Position numbers and translations under genes: made by a program. DNA of 64,000 bases from Saururus chinensis (lineage: Eukaryota; Streptophyta; Magnoliopsida; Piperales; Saururaceae), in the NCBI GenBank assembly GCA_035235625.1, contig CP141142.1, positions 12,616,995 through 12,680,994 on the forward strand, in the 5' to 3' direction. Below the pieces are notes generated by a model that made no database searches, was not told the origin of the DNA, and was given only the letters and a program-made list of their open reading frames with translations. Every line of letters starts with the position of its first letter. The stretch's first letter is position 1. Below are positions 46,906 through 60,375 of this stretch, in pieces.

Positions 46906-49900
46906 TGTCACGCCCCGGCGATGCCCAACCCGAGCCGAACCCGGTCCAGGGGCCGGTCAAGCGCGCGGGGGCGACAAAGTGAAAATTGAGAAACGATTCT
47001 AGCGGAAGACTTAACCCTAACCATGGGCGATTAACAGCAACACGGAGTGCGCACAATCCTTTGAGCAAGAGTAAATAAAAGGGAAGAAAATGTGTTGCTT
47101 ATCACAAAGTAAACAACAATCTCAAACCCACAAGCTTAGTTAAGTAAAGCCCACACCGGCTCAATATAAGTCATAAGCATCACAACTGCAAAATACGACA
47201 TGAATCCAAGACAAGAACCCTACACAAAGGTTCGAACATAAAGCATGAAACAAACGCAGGTAAGTCACGCAACGATCTCCATCATCACACCCAAGCTACC
47301 TCTGACCTTTCCTCATAGAGGCAATCCTGTCCGTCTGCGTGTCGCACCAAGCAGCCCCAAATCAAAACACAAAAGAGGGGTGAGTTTTAACACTCAGCAA
47401 TGGTTTTAATATCACTGTCAACGTAGAAAATACGATAGCTTAGAAATGAGATCGTTCAGATCAAAGATTTACATAGTGCATCACTTTCTGATCACACATT
47501 CATATCACCCAACACGGCATCATAATGCATAATTCAATCTGCATGGATGTATCTATAACATACATATTCCCACATGCATTCACATCATAACCAATCCCGC
47601 ATGGATGTATCTCTAACATACAAATTCCACATGCATAACATCAAAATCAACATGCATGGATGTATCTCTAACATACAAATTCCACATGCATAGTATCAAA
47701 TCAAACTCCATCAAGGAGTAACCACACAATAATGTCACACAGACGGGAGCATAGACAAGGCCACGAAGGCGTGTCATGGTCCAAAATTTCTACACAAGAA
47801 TTCGAGAAAGATCGGGGTTGTCAATCCCTAATACTGCTCGCCTTAGACGATCCTGGCCAAGGATGTCCCATTCTCACACAGAGAATCTAGAGCAGGGGTG
47901 TTCGCCCAGGGACATCTCCTGCGGAGGGAAGAGCCCGAGTTCTCACACAGAGAACCCTAGAACACGTGGTAGCGGGGTGCACACGGCATACCACACTGGA
48001 TTCTCAGGGTCTAGATGACACACATAATAATATTCTCACATATCCGCAAGACAAGTACACAACTCGTCCCCACATCATTCCATTAAACAAGACTCAACCC
48101 GGGGAGTACACTCGTTCCACACAGGAACTTCAAATCATTCCACACAGGAACTTCAAATCAAAATATGTCCTTTCGGACCAATCAACTTGCGATTAATCCA
48201 CGATCGATCAATCCGGCACACAATTTCATCACATTGCATCCAACCGGTCAAATTCGATTAATCACGATTAAGCCTCAATTGGAAATCCATTTTTGTGATG
48301 CGTGCAGCATGGTACATGCGTGGGCAAAGCATACATGAATCCTAATCCATGATATGTGCTCTCATCAGCCCCTAATACATCATTCCTACTCACAATGTCA
48401 AGCTTCAACATCATTATTTAACCCCTCACATGTGTGTGTGTAACTAGTAGAAGCCTTTCACATAATGCATATCAACATGCTTGAAAATCAACTCACTACC
48501 ACACTACACATGTGAATTTCTATCTAAACATGAATTCCAGCGGAAATCATAGTAGAAGAATCGTTGAAATCATAGCTAAATTCAAAACTCAACCACAAAG
48601 GCTAAACACATATAACATCACTCATTTCATCATTGAGTCATGACATTCACCAACATTCACACACCACTAACCATAATCTATCATGACAAATTAGTCCAAC
48701 AATGATTGTAGTCCTACTGAAAATATATGCTTAACCAAAGAAAAACAACCATTCATAATTTCAAGATAACAATTCCAACATTATGCCACAAAACATAAGT
48801 CATTCCACCATCCCTAAGCATATATCTCAACTCCATAAACTTAATAACATGCATTTCCAGTAGCCCAACATAGCTTAAAACACTCTACATTCATATAAAA
48901 TTGGCAAGCTAAAGTGGAATCATCAAAATAGACATCATACACACAACATACAATTTTCTGTGTAGCCGATCGATCGCCCTTCAGGCCGTTCGATCGGTTA
49001 CACGCAAAAATTTGAAAATTACAGTTCAGCCGATCGATCGCCCTGCAAGGCTGATCGATCGCCAACACGGCAGAACAATCATCTTCTTCCTTTCGCAAAA
49101 TCCAACCGAAACACCATATATAACACTTCAAATCCACATCTAACACCCTAATCATCATCAAAAGTCCTCCTTGACTTCCAGAATATCAAACCAAACCATA
49201 ATAATACAAAACCCTAAGAAATCGGGATTAAATAATTCCATTTTCTAATCTTACCATTAACACACTAAATCAAGCAAACCATTTCGAAATAAGCCAAAAA
49301 TGAAGAGTTTTACCATGGATAAACAGAGATTTCGAAGACCCATTACCTCAGCACTTGATTAAGCTTGGATTGAAGAGTCACCCTTCTTGAAATCCTTGAA
49401 AACACAATGAGTTTGAATTAAACTCTAATAGAAATCGATTTACCCAAGGAATCCCTAATTAAATCTTAGATCTAGGGCTTGTTGGTAGTAAAAATCGAAT
49501 TTTGAATGTTAGGGTTTGTAGTAAAACACAAATCAGTAGCTTTTGATGGTCAAAAACGAATTGAATCAAGGGAAAAATGGTAGATTTGGAAGAAATTAAG
49601 AGAAAGGCCATAGATTAGTGCTTAATTAGAGCAAGCTTACCTTAATCAGCTTCTAATTCAGGCCTAAGTGGGGATTAGGTCAGCCCTCCTTTCTTAGCCT
49701 ATTCCCAAAAATGGAAATGGCTCTGGTTTGCCCTTTTATAGTAAGGGTTAGGGTAGGCATAGGTAAGTTTTGGGGTGTAAATATGAAAAGTAGGCTAAAA
49801 GTGGGTATTTTACAAATTTAAGCACAATTTAAGCCTAATAAAATTCTAAAAATTTTTGTGTGACCTTAAGTATATGTCTAGGTTCATTTGACACAAAAAT

Positions 49901-50159
49901 AAAATTTTTGACGGTGGGGCCCACAGGGGTCCCGCCAAAACCCTAATTTTTGGGAAAATAGTTAAAATTCCGAAAAATTTCAAAAATTCACATTTGGTTT
50001 AAAATCACTTAAAACCAATATTGAAGTTAATTTTGGTTAAAACTTTCACAAACACTATTTATTTACGAAATCACCGAATAAGATTAGAAAACGCGTAAAT
50101 CTCACGATAACCCATAATTAAAGAAAACCAAAACCGGTTTAAAGATGAGGGTCCTTACA
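46906..50159 (-). mobile_element. Tekay-family solo LTR nested in the gypsy LTR
   Basis: 3254 bp, starting tgtcacgcc and ending gtccttaca, like the LTRs of the 8656-20626 element and in the same orientation. It has a perfect 5-bp TSD gggac (46901-46905 and 50160-50164). It carries the TATA box (complement of 49730-49741) and both palindrome modules (48966-48997, 49029-49062), but only three 55-bp units (about 47536-47690). It is visibly more diverged than the two LTRs of the full element are from each other, so it is an older insertion. Confidence 0.92.
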
Positions 50160-51702
50160 GGGACTCTCTTTACTCTACGGGGAGATTTCGCACGTGTTAT
50201 AGGTAGGTAGTTTTAAATTCTAATCGTATGCCGAGATTTTGACTCGCTAAAGTTTTACTAAAAGTTTTCTGTTACTTTATGAAAACAAAAGCTCTGACTT
50301 CAAAATCATCTCCTCTTTTCGAAAATTTCTCCGAGTTTTGGGCAATCATGCCGTCTGGATAGTTCTCGGTTCTTCGCAGCTAAGAATTATTATGATTTTG
50401 GATACCGCCAAATTTGGCATCTGGCGCATACAGGATTGGGATGTCATGGGTAAATCCCTTCCTTTCAGTCTCGCGTCGCCCCATGGGTGCGGGTGTAAGT
50501 CGTCTGGTATCACGACATTCTGTGATTGTGTTTTCAGGTTTTTCGGATGATTTCCAAAAGAAAAAAAATGGCATGTGCACGAAGTATATTCTTAGAACTT
50601 AATTCGACCTACTGAGTATGAATTTACTCACCTACCCTCAGACTCTGCAGGTGTTTCACTCGATTCTGAAGGAGTCGACGAAGGGTTTCCTTAAATTACA
50701 GTTTTGTACTACTATTTTTGTACTTATGTAAATTATTGTATTGACCAATGTACAAAGGCATGTGATGCCTAATTTTGACAATCTTTGTATAATACAAAGT
50801 ATGTTGTAATTACTGTTTTAGTACACGGTGATCCTTAGCAATTGTAATTAAATTTTGTTACGTTTTCAAAAATTGTTTTCTTTTATTCGAAAATACGAGG
50901 GACGTTACAATCTGTTAGTGTTTATTTAAAGTAATTTTTTAAAACTCAGCCCGGACTTTGACCTTGATTAGTGGCTAGGTTAGGTTAACCCGGGTTTACT
51001 CTGAAGATGACATCATCACCTAAAAAATTTAAATGTCCCCTCAAATTTAAAAAAAAATCTCTTAAACCTATTCAATATTTTGTCCATTCCAACCTATTTC
51101 AATTAATAAATCATTATTCTAAATTTTCAATCTAACATTTATAAACATGATTTATAACATAAACATGATTCCAATCAATATATATGAAATCTCAAAATAA
51201 ACTACCTACACCACTCATTCAAAGTGAAGTCAACTAATGCTCAAACTAAACCGGTTCAAGATGGGCCAAACAAGAGTTTGGTGTCGTTAGCCTAAGTTCA
51301 AGCTTTGATTTGAGCTCACTTGAGTTTAGCCTTAAACATAATACAGTTGGCTTAGTAATCCCACTCCAAACCTACAAATTATTTCCTTGCACAAGCATTC
51401 CATGAGTTTAATTATATAAAAAAAAACTCATGGGTTTTACTTATCAGAACAAAATTTAAACTAACCTAAGAGCTTCAAAAGCATTTTGCATAAAGTGTTT
51501 GTGTACATATGATTAAAAATGAACTTTGACTTAATGAGATTTGAGAAATTAAACAAAGCAACCAAATGGGAAACACCGAAGTAAAGTGAGTTTAAGAGAA
51601 TATAAAATATAAATTACATATAAATATTTTTAATTAAAAATACTATAGATGGATATTAAATGCTAGAAATAGCAAATCATCTTCCAAGTAACAACTTGTA
51701 AC

Positions 51703-52042
51703 TAGTGATGCCACCGGGTCGGGTTCGGGTCGGGTTTTGCCCAAACCCGAACCCACATCACAAAGCTTTGACCCAAACCCGAACCCGACCCGTTTGACCC
51801 GAATAGATTAAAAAAATAATTTTTATATATTATTATTATTTTTTTTAATTTTTTTAAAAAAATAATATTAAAAAATATATAAAAAATATAAGTTTTATAT
51901 TTATATTTATATTCAGGTCGGGTCGGGTTGGATCACTAAAACCCGACCCGACCCATTAGGGTTATTTTTAAAAACCAAACCCGACCCATTAGGGTCGGGT
52001 CGGGTCGGGTTTACCATTTACCCGACCCGAGTGGCATCCCTA
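51703..52042. mobile_element. hAT MITE
   Basis: 340 bp with a perfect 8-bp TSD cttgtaac (51695-51702 and 52043-52050). The ends are TAGTGATGCCACC and, read inward from the right, TAGGGATGCCACTC. Next to both are arrays of gggtcgggt / acccgaccc words, forming long imperfect inverted repeats around an AT-rich core. It has no ORF. It is inserted in the second copy of the larger hAT element. Confidence 0.88.
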
Positions 52043-52452
52043 CTTGTAACAGCTACAATGAACAAGCACAAGTAGTTTAATTAATTCAATAAATATTTTG
52101 AGATTATAATGGTATCTTTCATTGAGTAAATTACAATGGTGAATCGTGACATGAAAATTATTGTAAAAAACTACAAACAAATCTCTTTTGAAATCAAACC
52201 ACTTAAGACCAATTGGTAGAATATATTTACAAATTTTACATATGACGAATGGGTAATAGGTAAATGGGTATGGAAGGCCTTTTTCCTTTACCTTCTATTT
52301 AGATAATGGTCGGATAAAATTATCTTCTTATTTACCCGTCAAATAAATTTAACCATACCATTTAACTTCTTAAGTAGTACAGTATGAACACTACAACAAG
52401 TACTATTGGCAATCCTAGAGAGGAGGATAATAAACCAGGACCTTGGGGAAAA

Positions 52453-52586
52453 TGTACCCAAGAGCATAATTCAGAGAAAACTACCTCCCACAAGTTAGTC
52501 GACAGCCAAATTACTTATATGTACCCAGGAGCATAAATAGGAGAAAACTACCTCCCACAAGTTAGTCGGCAGACAAATTGCTTATA
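52453..52586 (+). repeat. Two-copy 67-bp tandem duplication
   Basis: Units at 52453-52519 and 52520-52586 share tgtaccca(a/g)gagcata, gagaaaactacctcccacaa and gttagtcg(a/g)cag with few differences. No coding sense. Confidence 0.75.
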
Positions 52587-54047
52587 GTAAAAAGGGAAGT
52601 AAGACACCATATTGACTGACTATATCTCCCTCAATATTTATGTTGAGCCATCTCAACAAACCAATTTAATAAATAAAAAGAAGAAGCTTTGACGTGTAAC
52701 TATTGACTATCAATTCTCAACTGTCAATTGTCAACTGCCAATTATCATGTGTAGGCACCAAAGAAAAAAAGAAAAAGGAGGTTGTTGGTGTTGGAAAAGG
52801 AGAATGCTAGTTTTAGACAATATGGAGCCTCCCACAAGTGACCTCCTTCTTAGCTGCCTTGTTGGCATCTATGTACCATGCTATGAGTTCTATATATCAT
52901 GGTCACAACACTTTGGTAATGAAGCCTGATCAGACTAGATTTGCAACATTATCTGATGTTTACAATCGCAGGGAGTGGGGTGGTGGTAAAAAAACTCCTC
53001 CGTGCTCAAGTAAGATGACATAAATTTTCTTTATGGATGACCATGTTACGAACATCATTACTTACTTACATGCACTAAGATACCATATTACAACCAATCT
53101 CTAAAATACAATCCAGCCTAAACATAAGTTCAAATGTGGCAATAGATTAATGTTTAGCAAAACAGGCTACTTGCAGCAATGGCACGCAAAGGTGCTGCAA
53201 ATGGAATCCTAACACTTAGGATAAAATGCACTAAAATTGTGTTCCTTCCCAATATTCCCAGGACAGCTAGCTATTAGCCCCAAAACAACTGGAGTACGAC
53301 CAGGCTATCACAGGGCTAATCACTAGTGAAAATTTTGTTCCCATGATACTAGTCATTAGGCCCTCTTTCCCTTTCTTAGACATGAAGGTCGGGCAACTTC
53401 TAAGCTTCGTTGGTTGGATTATCGAAGGTAAATGCATTCAGAAGCGAGTATGAGTGTCGACAGTAGTGTTGGTGCATTGGGTAGACATGCTGGAGGAAGT
53501 CCTACTCCTAGCAGAACTCAGTGGTGGGTTGGCTCAACAAGCATAGGCTGGAGTCCTATGCAAGTTGAATAGAGGATGAAAACACCTACTTCAGGTAGGA
53601 AATGGATGTGGATGGCCGGGTTCATGAGGGAACATATGGGTGACCATCAAGTACAAGACAAATGTTGGGTGTGTGCATGAAAAGGCTTGGTTGCTAGTCA
53701 TTGTTAAGGATCTTAGCACGACAATGGGTGTTGGCAAAAGCCCATTGCAAATAGGATGCCCAAAAGGCAGTGGTTGTATGTGAACAACTGCTCAAATGGG
53801 TCAAATCCTAGTGGCACTCAGACTCCATGAAAGAGGTGGATGCAATTTAAGATTCGATTAGGCAAAAGGCATGCGAGCTAATGACTTTAAGCTTGAGCAT
53901 GAGTTGAAGGAGGGACTCTAGAAGGAAGGCTTATATAGTTGAGGCTAAAGATAGAGATCTTGAGTGAGCTATAAGCTGATTTTCTACTAGTCTTTAGGTT
54001 GGGATACTTGCAAAACGAATTTATAAAGGGTTGTTCGAGTCCCCATT
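52587..54047. other. No supportable gene
   Basis: Small open frames occur at 52747-53023 in two plus frames, but they overlap and show no domain. The section 53250-54040 is less AT-rich than its surroundings and contains protein-like short phrases broken by stops, possibly a very old coding or retroelement relic that I cannot identify. Confidence 0.25.
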
Positions 54048-55100
54048 GTCACACCCCCAAATTTTCACATGAAATTTTTCATTTTGTAAAATGAAACATG
54101 ATGTAGTGGAATTAAAAAGCAAGAGAATTAAAATATGGACAGTCAAATCATAACTTTTAAAGCTTTTGGGGGGTATAAGCCCATTTTTACAATCCAATGC
54201 AATTGGATTAACATAATACTTATATGGGCAATTAGCTATGTCACCATAAGAAGAAACACAAGATCTCTAGTTGGGCACTTGTCTGTCATTAAACCACTTT
54301 AATTACATTCTAACTCAAATGTCACACTCTTGTGCCTACATTTTACTCTAACTAGAGATTAGAAAGAAACTTATGATGTCAAGTGACCAACTCTATGTTC
54401 ATCCTTACCCTGGTTACAAATGTTTTCTACTTGTAACATATATACTCTACAAAGATGTTGAGTACATGAATATACCAAGTAGGATGACTAAACAAAAACC
54501 AAAATTAATAAATTAATAGAATAATCAATTTATTACCTTTTATACTCTACTAAGCCTTATCAAATAAAAGAAGATACAAGAGATCACTAAATTCCATGGC
54601 AACATTAGAGAGATCTCTGTGACTCCTTAAAATATATATCACTACAATATTTAGTTTCAAAATATTTTTAAAGACACATGCCCACTTCATCTACACCGTG
54701 AAGCTAGGGCCCACAAGGCTTATGGACTTAACTGGTCAAGATTCTAGACTTCCATGATAATAAAAAATTCCTTTGTTATACAACACTGGGTCATTCATTT
54801 TTTAATGTTATAACTCATTTAAACCAACTCCCGGGATAGAACTCCTAAATCATTGAGTTACCTCTATGTGGCTAAATGACTCACTTTGGAGTCAACTAGA
54901 CACTAGGCTCATATGTCCTTAGTGTCAAATATGATAGTCAAAGGATATTTACATATTACTATGATCAAATATAGGGTTACTTACCCCACCATCATATATG
55001 TAATTCTATTTATACATCCATCATGCAAGTAAATTATGTTTTTATATTTCTCATAAATAACATAAGATATTTATGAGAAATATTAAAATAATAAAAATTA
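54048..55100 (-). repeat. Possible old gypsy LTR start
   Basis: tgtcacacccccaaattttc at 54048 resembles the start of minus-oriented gypsy LTRs (compare tgtcacgcc at 8656). A gggcccacaagg phrase near 54707 also echoes the Tekay LTR. No convincing right end or TSD was found. A perfect 16-bp-stem hairpin (arms 55044-55059 and 55068-55083, 8-base loop) lies at its right side. Confidence 0.3.
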
Positions 55101-55746
55101 TAAATTGATGAACCATCGGTAGACCTATTGCGACATGTTGATGTAGATGACAATCACCACCGCAATTGACATGGCTAAAAAGGTATGGAAATTGTGGATC
55201 TATTCCCTCTTTTTTTTATCATTTAGTAAACCTTTGCCAACAGTGAGTGAACTATGAGAGTCCAGTTTGCCGATGTTGTCCCCAACACGTTGTTCTCACT
55301 GTCGATACCCAGTCTAGCACCAACGCATCCTTGCATGGTAATCATGGTATTGTTCATTTTTCTCAAACCATCAACGCCAACACCGACCTGTCCTAGGTGA
55401 CAAAAAGCAGGTATATGTGTACTTCGCATTTTTATTCTTACCACAGAAAAAGCCGTTTTATTCACATTTTTTAAATAAATGCATATTTCACATTTTCCCT
55501 GTACATCGAGTTTAAAACACGTATTATAACTAGTACTTTGTTACATAGCCCTTTGACAGTTTTTTCTTCCAGTTCCATAATCTTTTGGTTCTGATTAGCC
55601 AATGAGCACTCTAATGATAATTTTTAGCCAATAACCTTCTCTAAATTTATGATAATGGATTTGTCATTTTTCATTGTACTATTTTCAAGGAAGAATACAT
55701 CTTATTTTTAATATTTTAGGTTGCATAATCTTTTTGGGTTACATTT

Positions 55747-55813
<67 letters not shown>

Positions 55814-56976
55814 TCTCTATACTTTTTATATTTTTTTCTCGTATTTTCCATTTTTTTCCATATGTCTCCCCTAGCCACATTATTTTCGTACTCGTACTGT
55901 CACTTAGAATGTGTCTATAACCATCCCAAAACCCTATCATTGCCCATACAATGAGCAAAGACTCAAAATAACTATCCCAAACCCTATCAGTCTCTCTGAG
56001 ACAAGGGTTTAAACTCAAAATTGTCATCTATTTATTAACCAAAGTAAATTGCCATGTAAAGGGCCTTGTTCACTCTCCGAACTTGTCTTCTACTCCTTTG
56101 AGGGTATTTTAGTCTTTATTTTAATTAGGTATTTTCATCCAATCTAAAGTTATATAACTTCCATTGATTAATCTTTCATCAATCTTAAGCTACTTGATAA
56201 ATTATGTTTACATCAACCATCACAAGTATTAAAGTATTATTAAGGTACAAGCCTATTTGTGGCATTAAGAAGCCCATTGCACTCACTATAAGGCTATGGA
56301 TAGGCAAATGATGAATTGCAAGCCTAGAATAGAAAACAAATCGTATGTTCCCTATTAGGTACACATGTTCTAAATTGGTAGTCTCATATATTGCACTGTA
56401 CTCCCTCTGTTTCTGACTGTTCCCATGACAAGTGACCTCCAAACTAATGTCTTCCTCTCACCTTTTGGTCATTAAAGTCATCACTTTCATTTGGTCATCT
56501 CTTTCATTTGAGGCTATTTATGATAATTAAAGTCATGCCCTAACTCTCCTCTAGTTGTGGGTAACTATTTTTATGAAAATGGGTTAGACCGCCATTAGGG
56601 GCAGTGAGGTAATTTTCCCACTTAGTATACAGTCATATCTTCTCTTAGGTTTCAAGTCATTGTCCTTTTGAGAGGTTCAACTTTCTATTTGGCTAGTGAG
56701 TCCATTCACGCAAATGCGGGCCAGTCTGCTTTACCAAATACACAAAAGCGAGGCCGGCCTTGGGCAACGGCCCTACTAGCTCACATGGATAGAGGGGAGC
56801 TTCTCCCATCACACGGGCTGGGTGCAAACTGGTGCACCTGATCCATACTCCCCCTCTTTTTTTCTTCTTCTTTTTTCCATTATCTCTCTCTTCTCCTCAT
56901 CTTTTAATTTTCTTTCTCTTTCATTTTCACGATGAAAGGTTCTACAACACATCAAGGCTTCTGACTCAAGACTAAG
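55101..56976. other. No gene seen; contains a (TA)n tract
   Basis: No recognisable coding. Notable contents are the long TA microsatellite (55749-55809) and a pyrimidine-rich stretch at about 56848-56930 just before the gypsy LTR. Confidence 0.35.
55749..55809. repeat. (TA)n microsatellite, about 30 units
   Basis: An uninterrupted alternating TA run of about 60 bases. The Ile/Tyr ORFs through it are artefacts. Confidence 0.97.
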
Positions 56977-57746
56977 TGTAATGGCCCATTTTTTAGTTAT
57001 ACCAAACCCAAGGGATTAGGGGTAAGTTTATAATTTTTGGATAAGTGTTAGGGGATTTATGAGATAAAATCCCTGTATATGGGTAGAGCTCAAAATAACA
57101 AGCATAACGAATCGAAGAACACCCGAAAAGAGGTTAGGAGCAAAAGTTAAGATCTCAGGAAGCATGCCACATGGGCAAACCCACTTGAAAGGTATAAGAT
57201 AACCTACCCATGTGGGGTCTAGTTTCGAAGGGCTTGTTGAAACCAGTGCATCGGTACTAAGAACATGTAATTTCGACTTTGGGTTAGGAAGTTATCGTGT
57301 TTTGAAGTTGGGATAATATTGGAATAAATATATGGAAAAGAGTATAAAAATTGGGAAACAGATAAATTAGCAAATGTTAGCGGTTGACGCCAATGTGGGC
57401 ATCAGCCACGCTGCAATCTAGCCCACTTCATCGCCGGCTGTCTAGTGCAACAGAGGCGGGCTGCACATCGGCCCGCTCGTCCGAGGGACTAGGCCACATG
57501 ATGCGGGCTTGCTCCTGAGCTTCGCAACCGTGAAGCCGGGGTCAAGGCTGCACGACACACTACATGACCACATGTGTTACGCAAGCAATCAGCATGTGGC
57601 ATTCTGCGTAGGCACACGACGTGTGATGCACACATGTGCATTCGTCCTTCGTACACTCTCAGACATTCCTCTATAAATTGGAATCCCATGCAACTTCCAA
57701 GGGAGTTTTTCGACCCATTCTGAGTTCGTTTTCATTCATTCAAAAG
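56977..57746 (+). mobile_element. Gypsy-type LTR, 5' part, truncated by a hAT insertion
   Basis: Starts TGTAATGGCCC. It shares the layout of the 45949 LTR: an early 'gagcaaaagttaagatctc' type segment (57147-57166, compare 46074-46093), a GC-rich U3 (57380-57535) and a TATA box (ctataaattgg) at 57671-57681. A likely TSD half, ctaag, is at 56972-56976. The sequence is cut at 57746 by the hAT element that runs off the window, so its right end cannot be seen. Confidence 0.6.
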
Positions 57747-59160
57747 TAGGGGTGTTCACGGACGTCCAACATTTGTTTGTTTATCCACATCTGCATCCGT
57801 GAATACATATTGTGGACAAATTTGTTAGTCTGTAACAGACACGGACACGGACCATTAAATCAGTTTGTCCTTGTAGGTGTCTGTGGACATGGACAAACTA
57901 TTGTCCGCGTCCGTCACCTAATTTCCAAATTACTGGTTAAGTTATTACTCCTATAGTAAACAATAACACAACAGGCAGAGTGCCGCCCCAGCCTGCCTGT
58001 CCGTCCCCCTATTGGCTGCTGCTCTACCTCTCCCATGGCCACTTCCCAGAATAGTCTCCACCTTTAAACCTCGTCGGACCCCTTTTGGATCGTGGTCATC
58101 TCTGGTCTTTCATTTGGATCGTGGTTGTCTTTGGTCTGCATCATGGCTGTCTTCCGTTTCCCATCTCCCATCTGGATCGTGGTTGTTTCCCATCTACCAT
58201 CTCCCGTATGGATCTTGGTTGTCTAGATCATGGCCATCTCTCGTCTCATAGCCTCCGCCTATTTGTAGTCATTGCAACACCGTGTCCTCAGGACCTCAAC
58301 TTCACCACTGTGTTTGAAGGTCTTCTGAGGATCGCCACCGGTATGCCCCATCTCCCATCTACTGATTTGCACCCCTTTCCCCACCTTCGGATGCACCGGT
58401 TGAGGTTGTTCCGCCTCCTCCTCCCCTAAAGACCCCATCAGGCTCCTCACAGTTGTCTCCTCTTCCTCATAGTCATAATGAAGGAGATTGGGCGACTGGG
58501 CAAGGTCAGCTTGAGGCTGGAGCAAGTGAGCAATAGGCTGTTGCCTGTTGTTGTTTACTCTTGTCTCCCTACGAGATGAGTTAAGAGCTTGGCCACTGGG
58601 TTCACTTTCGAATCCGAGAATGCCAGATTTGTTATTTTAATCTATTTTTTTATTCAACTGCTATTTGTTAGATTTATTTGATAAACAAAAAATTTCTTGT
58701 TGTTTACAAGAATTTCATGGCACGAGCTTCTTAATATCCGACAATTAGGCAAGGTCACAAGCTGTTGGTTTTCTAGTATAATATTTTCTGTTTGGATGTA
58801 TAAAAAATATCTATAATATACTTTTTTGATATTTTATTATTGGTATGCCAATGATCCAAGTGATCCTTCAAATAAGGAGAAAATTCTTATAGTAGATGAG
58901 GCAAGAACTTTGTGTGGTATGACTTGTTAATCTCATTAAATTATTTAACTGATTTGCAATAATATTTTTGTTTATTTGGTTCGGTGAATAAAAAATATTT
59001 CTTGCTTGATTGTTGTATACAATTATTATTTTTTTAGCTTATGTTTATTGTATGAATATGGTTTATTTATGATACATAAAGGTTTTATTAAATTTATTCC
59101 AATAGTAAATGTTAATTGTTTTATTTAGGATTGAGTATTGTTTCTCATTGAGTTATTATT

Positions 59161-60375
59161 ATGTCTAGTCATAAAAGGAAAAAAGTTCTTGATAGTCAAG
59201 TGGAAATTGGCTATTTAAGTCCAACTCAAACTACTCTTGAAGTAGAAGAAAATTCACATAATGGGTTAGCATCCAGTGAAATTGGGCAATCTACTAATAC
59301 ATTGGAAGCAAATAATGAATCAACTAAGGTCTCTTCAAATAACAAAATATTTACATCCAAATGGTGGGATTATTTTAAGAAACAAGTAGATAAAGATGAG
59401 AATCAATGGGTTGTTTGTAACTATTGTTCAAAGAAGGTACCCAGGGACACCAGAAGGCAATGAACTAACCCACTAAAAAGGCACTTAGAGCGTGATTGTC
59501 CTAAATATAAACAAGAGATGAGGAATACTCAAGTTAAGGGCCAACAAAATTTAGTATTGGGAGAGAAAAATAGTGATGGAACATGTTCAATTGAGACCTT
59601 CAATTTTAACCAAGAAAGAAGTAGAAGATAGCTAGTTGAGGCTATCATATTGCATCAGTATCCATTTTCTATTGTGAATCACCAAGGTTTCTAGAAATGG
59701 GTGAAGAATTTGCAACCACAGTTTAAGTTTGTGAGTTGTATAACTATTGCAAGAAAATGCTCAAAAGTTTATGATAGTGAATTTAAAGAGACATTTGATG
59801 CTTTGGAGAAACTTGATAGTCAAATTAGTATGATAAGTGATTTCTGAACCTCTATTCAAAATATTGCTTATATTGTTTTGTCAGCTCATTATATTGATGA
59901 AGATTGGAAGTTGCAAAAGAGAATTCTTAATTTTTGCAATGTTGAGTCTCGTCACACGGGTGAGTTTATTGCTAACGCTATTTATGAAAAATGTGTGGAT
60001 TGGAATATTGAGAGGAAAATCTTTGATCTTGTATTAGATAATTGTAGTACTAATGTTATAGCGGTTCGTGAGTTCAAAGACCATCTCCTCTATATGGGGC
60101 TCCTTGTGTTAGATGGTAGCTTAATTTTGTACTTTGTTGTACACATATACTTAACTTGATTGTGCAAGATGGGATAAATATGATAAAGGATATTGTGGAC
60201 AATGTACGTGAGAGTGTCAAATATATAAAATCTTCTCCACAAAGATAAAAAAAATTTACAAGCATGTTGAACTACTTAAGATGTCAAAAAGAAATTAGTT
60301 ATTGATGTGCTTACATGATGGAATTCAACATATATTGTGCTTGAGGTAGCTTTAGAATTGAAGGATGTATTTACT
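59161..60375 (+). pseudogene. hAT transposase, N-terminal two thirds
   Basis: The BED zinc finger region is in 59161-59463 (SKWWDYFKKQ, WVVCNYCSKKV). It is interrupted by TGA at 59461 and continues with TNPLKRHLERDC in the same frame. Further stops occur before 59850. The catalytic-domain region follows (HYIDEDWKLQKRILNFCNVE, HTGEFIANAIYEKC, KIFDLVLDNCSTN). A frameshift at about 60110-60130 leads to HILNLIVQDGINMIKDIVDN, then the segment ending FTY at 60375. This is the plant RICESLEEPER/Ac-like family. Members excise and insert hAT DNA by cut-and-paste, but this copy has multiple stops and cannot work. Its reading resumes at 63773 after the LTR. Confidence 0.85.

Larger units (their letters stand above)
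45949..50909 (+). mobile_element. Gypsy-type solo LTR, itself interrupted
   Basis: Starts TGTAATAACCC and ends GGACGTTACA, with a perfect 5-bp duplication atctg (45944-45948 and 50910-50914). Without the nested LTR it is about 1.70 kb. A TATA box (cctataaataccc) lies at 46547-46559, giving plus orientation. Upstream is a very GC-rich U3 with CGCG palindromes (46350-46435). The 3' part has tgagtatgaatttactcacc ... gcaggtgtttc (50614-50656), typical of plant gypsy LTRs. No internal coding remains, so it is a solo LTR left by recombination. Confidence 0.85.
45486..52417 (-). mobile_element. Non-autonomous hAT element, copy 2, with nested insertions
   Basis: An inverted copy of 760-2330. The pieces are 45486-45948, 50915-51702 and 52051-52417 (about 1.6 kb in all), and they align end to end with copy 1 read backwards. 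The outer ends are AGTGGCTGCCAA and, on the right, ggcaatccta. The flanks aagaggtg (45478-45485) and gagaggag (52418-52425) match at 6 of 8 bases. It was later split by a gypsy LTR (45949-50909) and a hAT MITE (51703-52042). Copy 1 supplies the uninterrupted reference at both points. Confidence 0.75.

Noticed and set aside
55674-55954. Two Ile/Tyr-rich ORFs
   Set aside because: They are readings of the (TA)n microsatellite.
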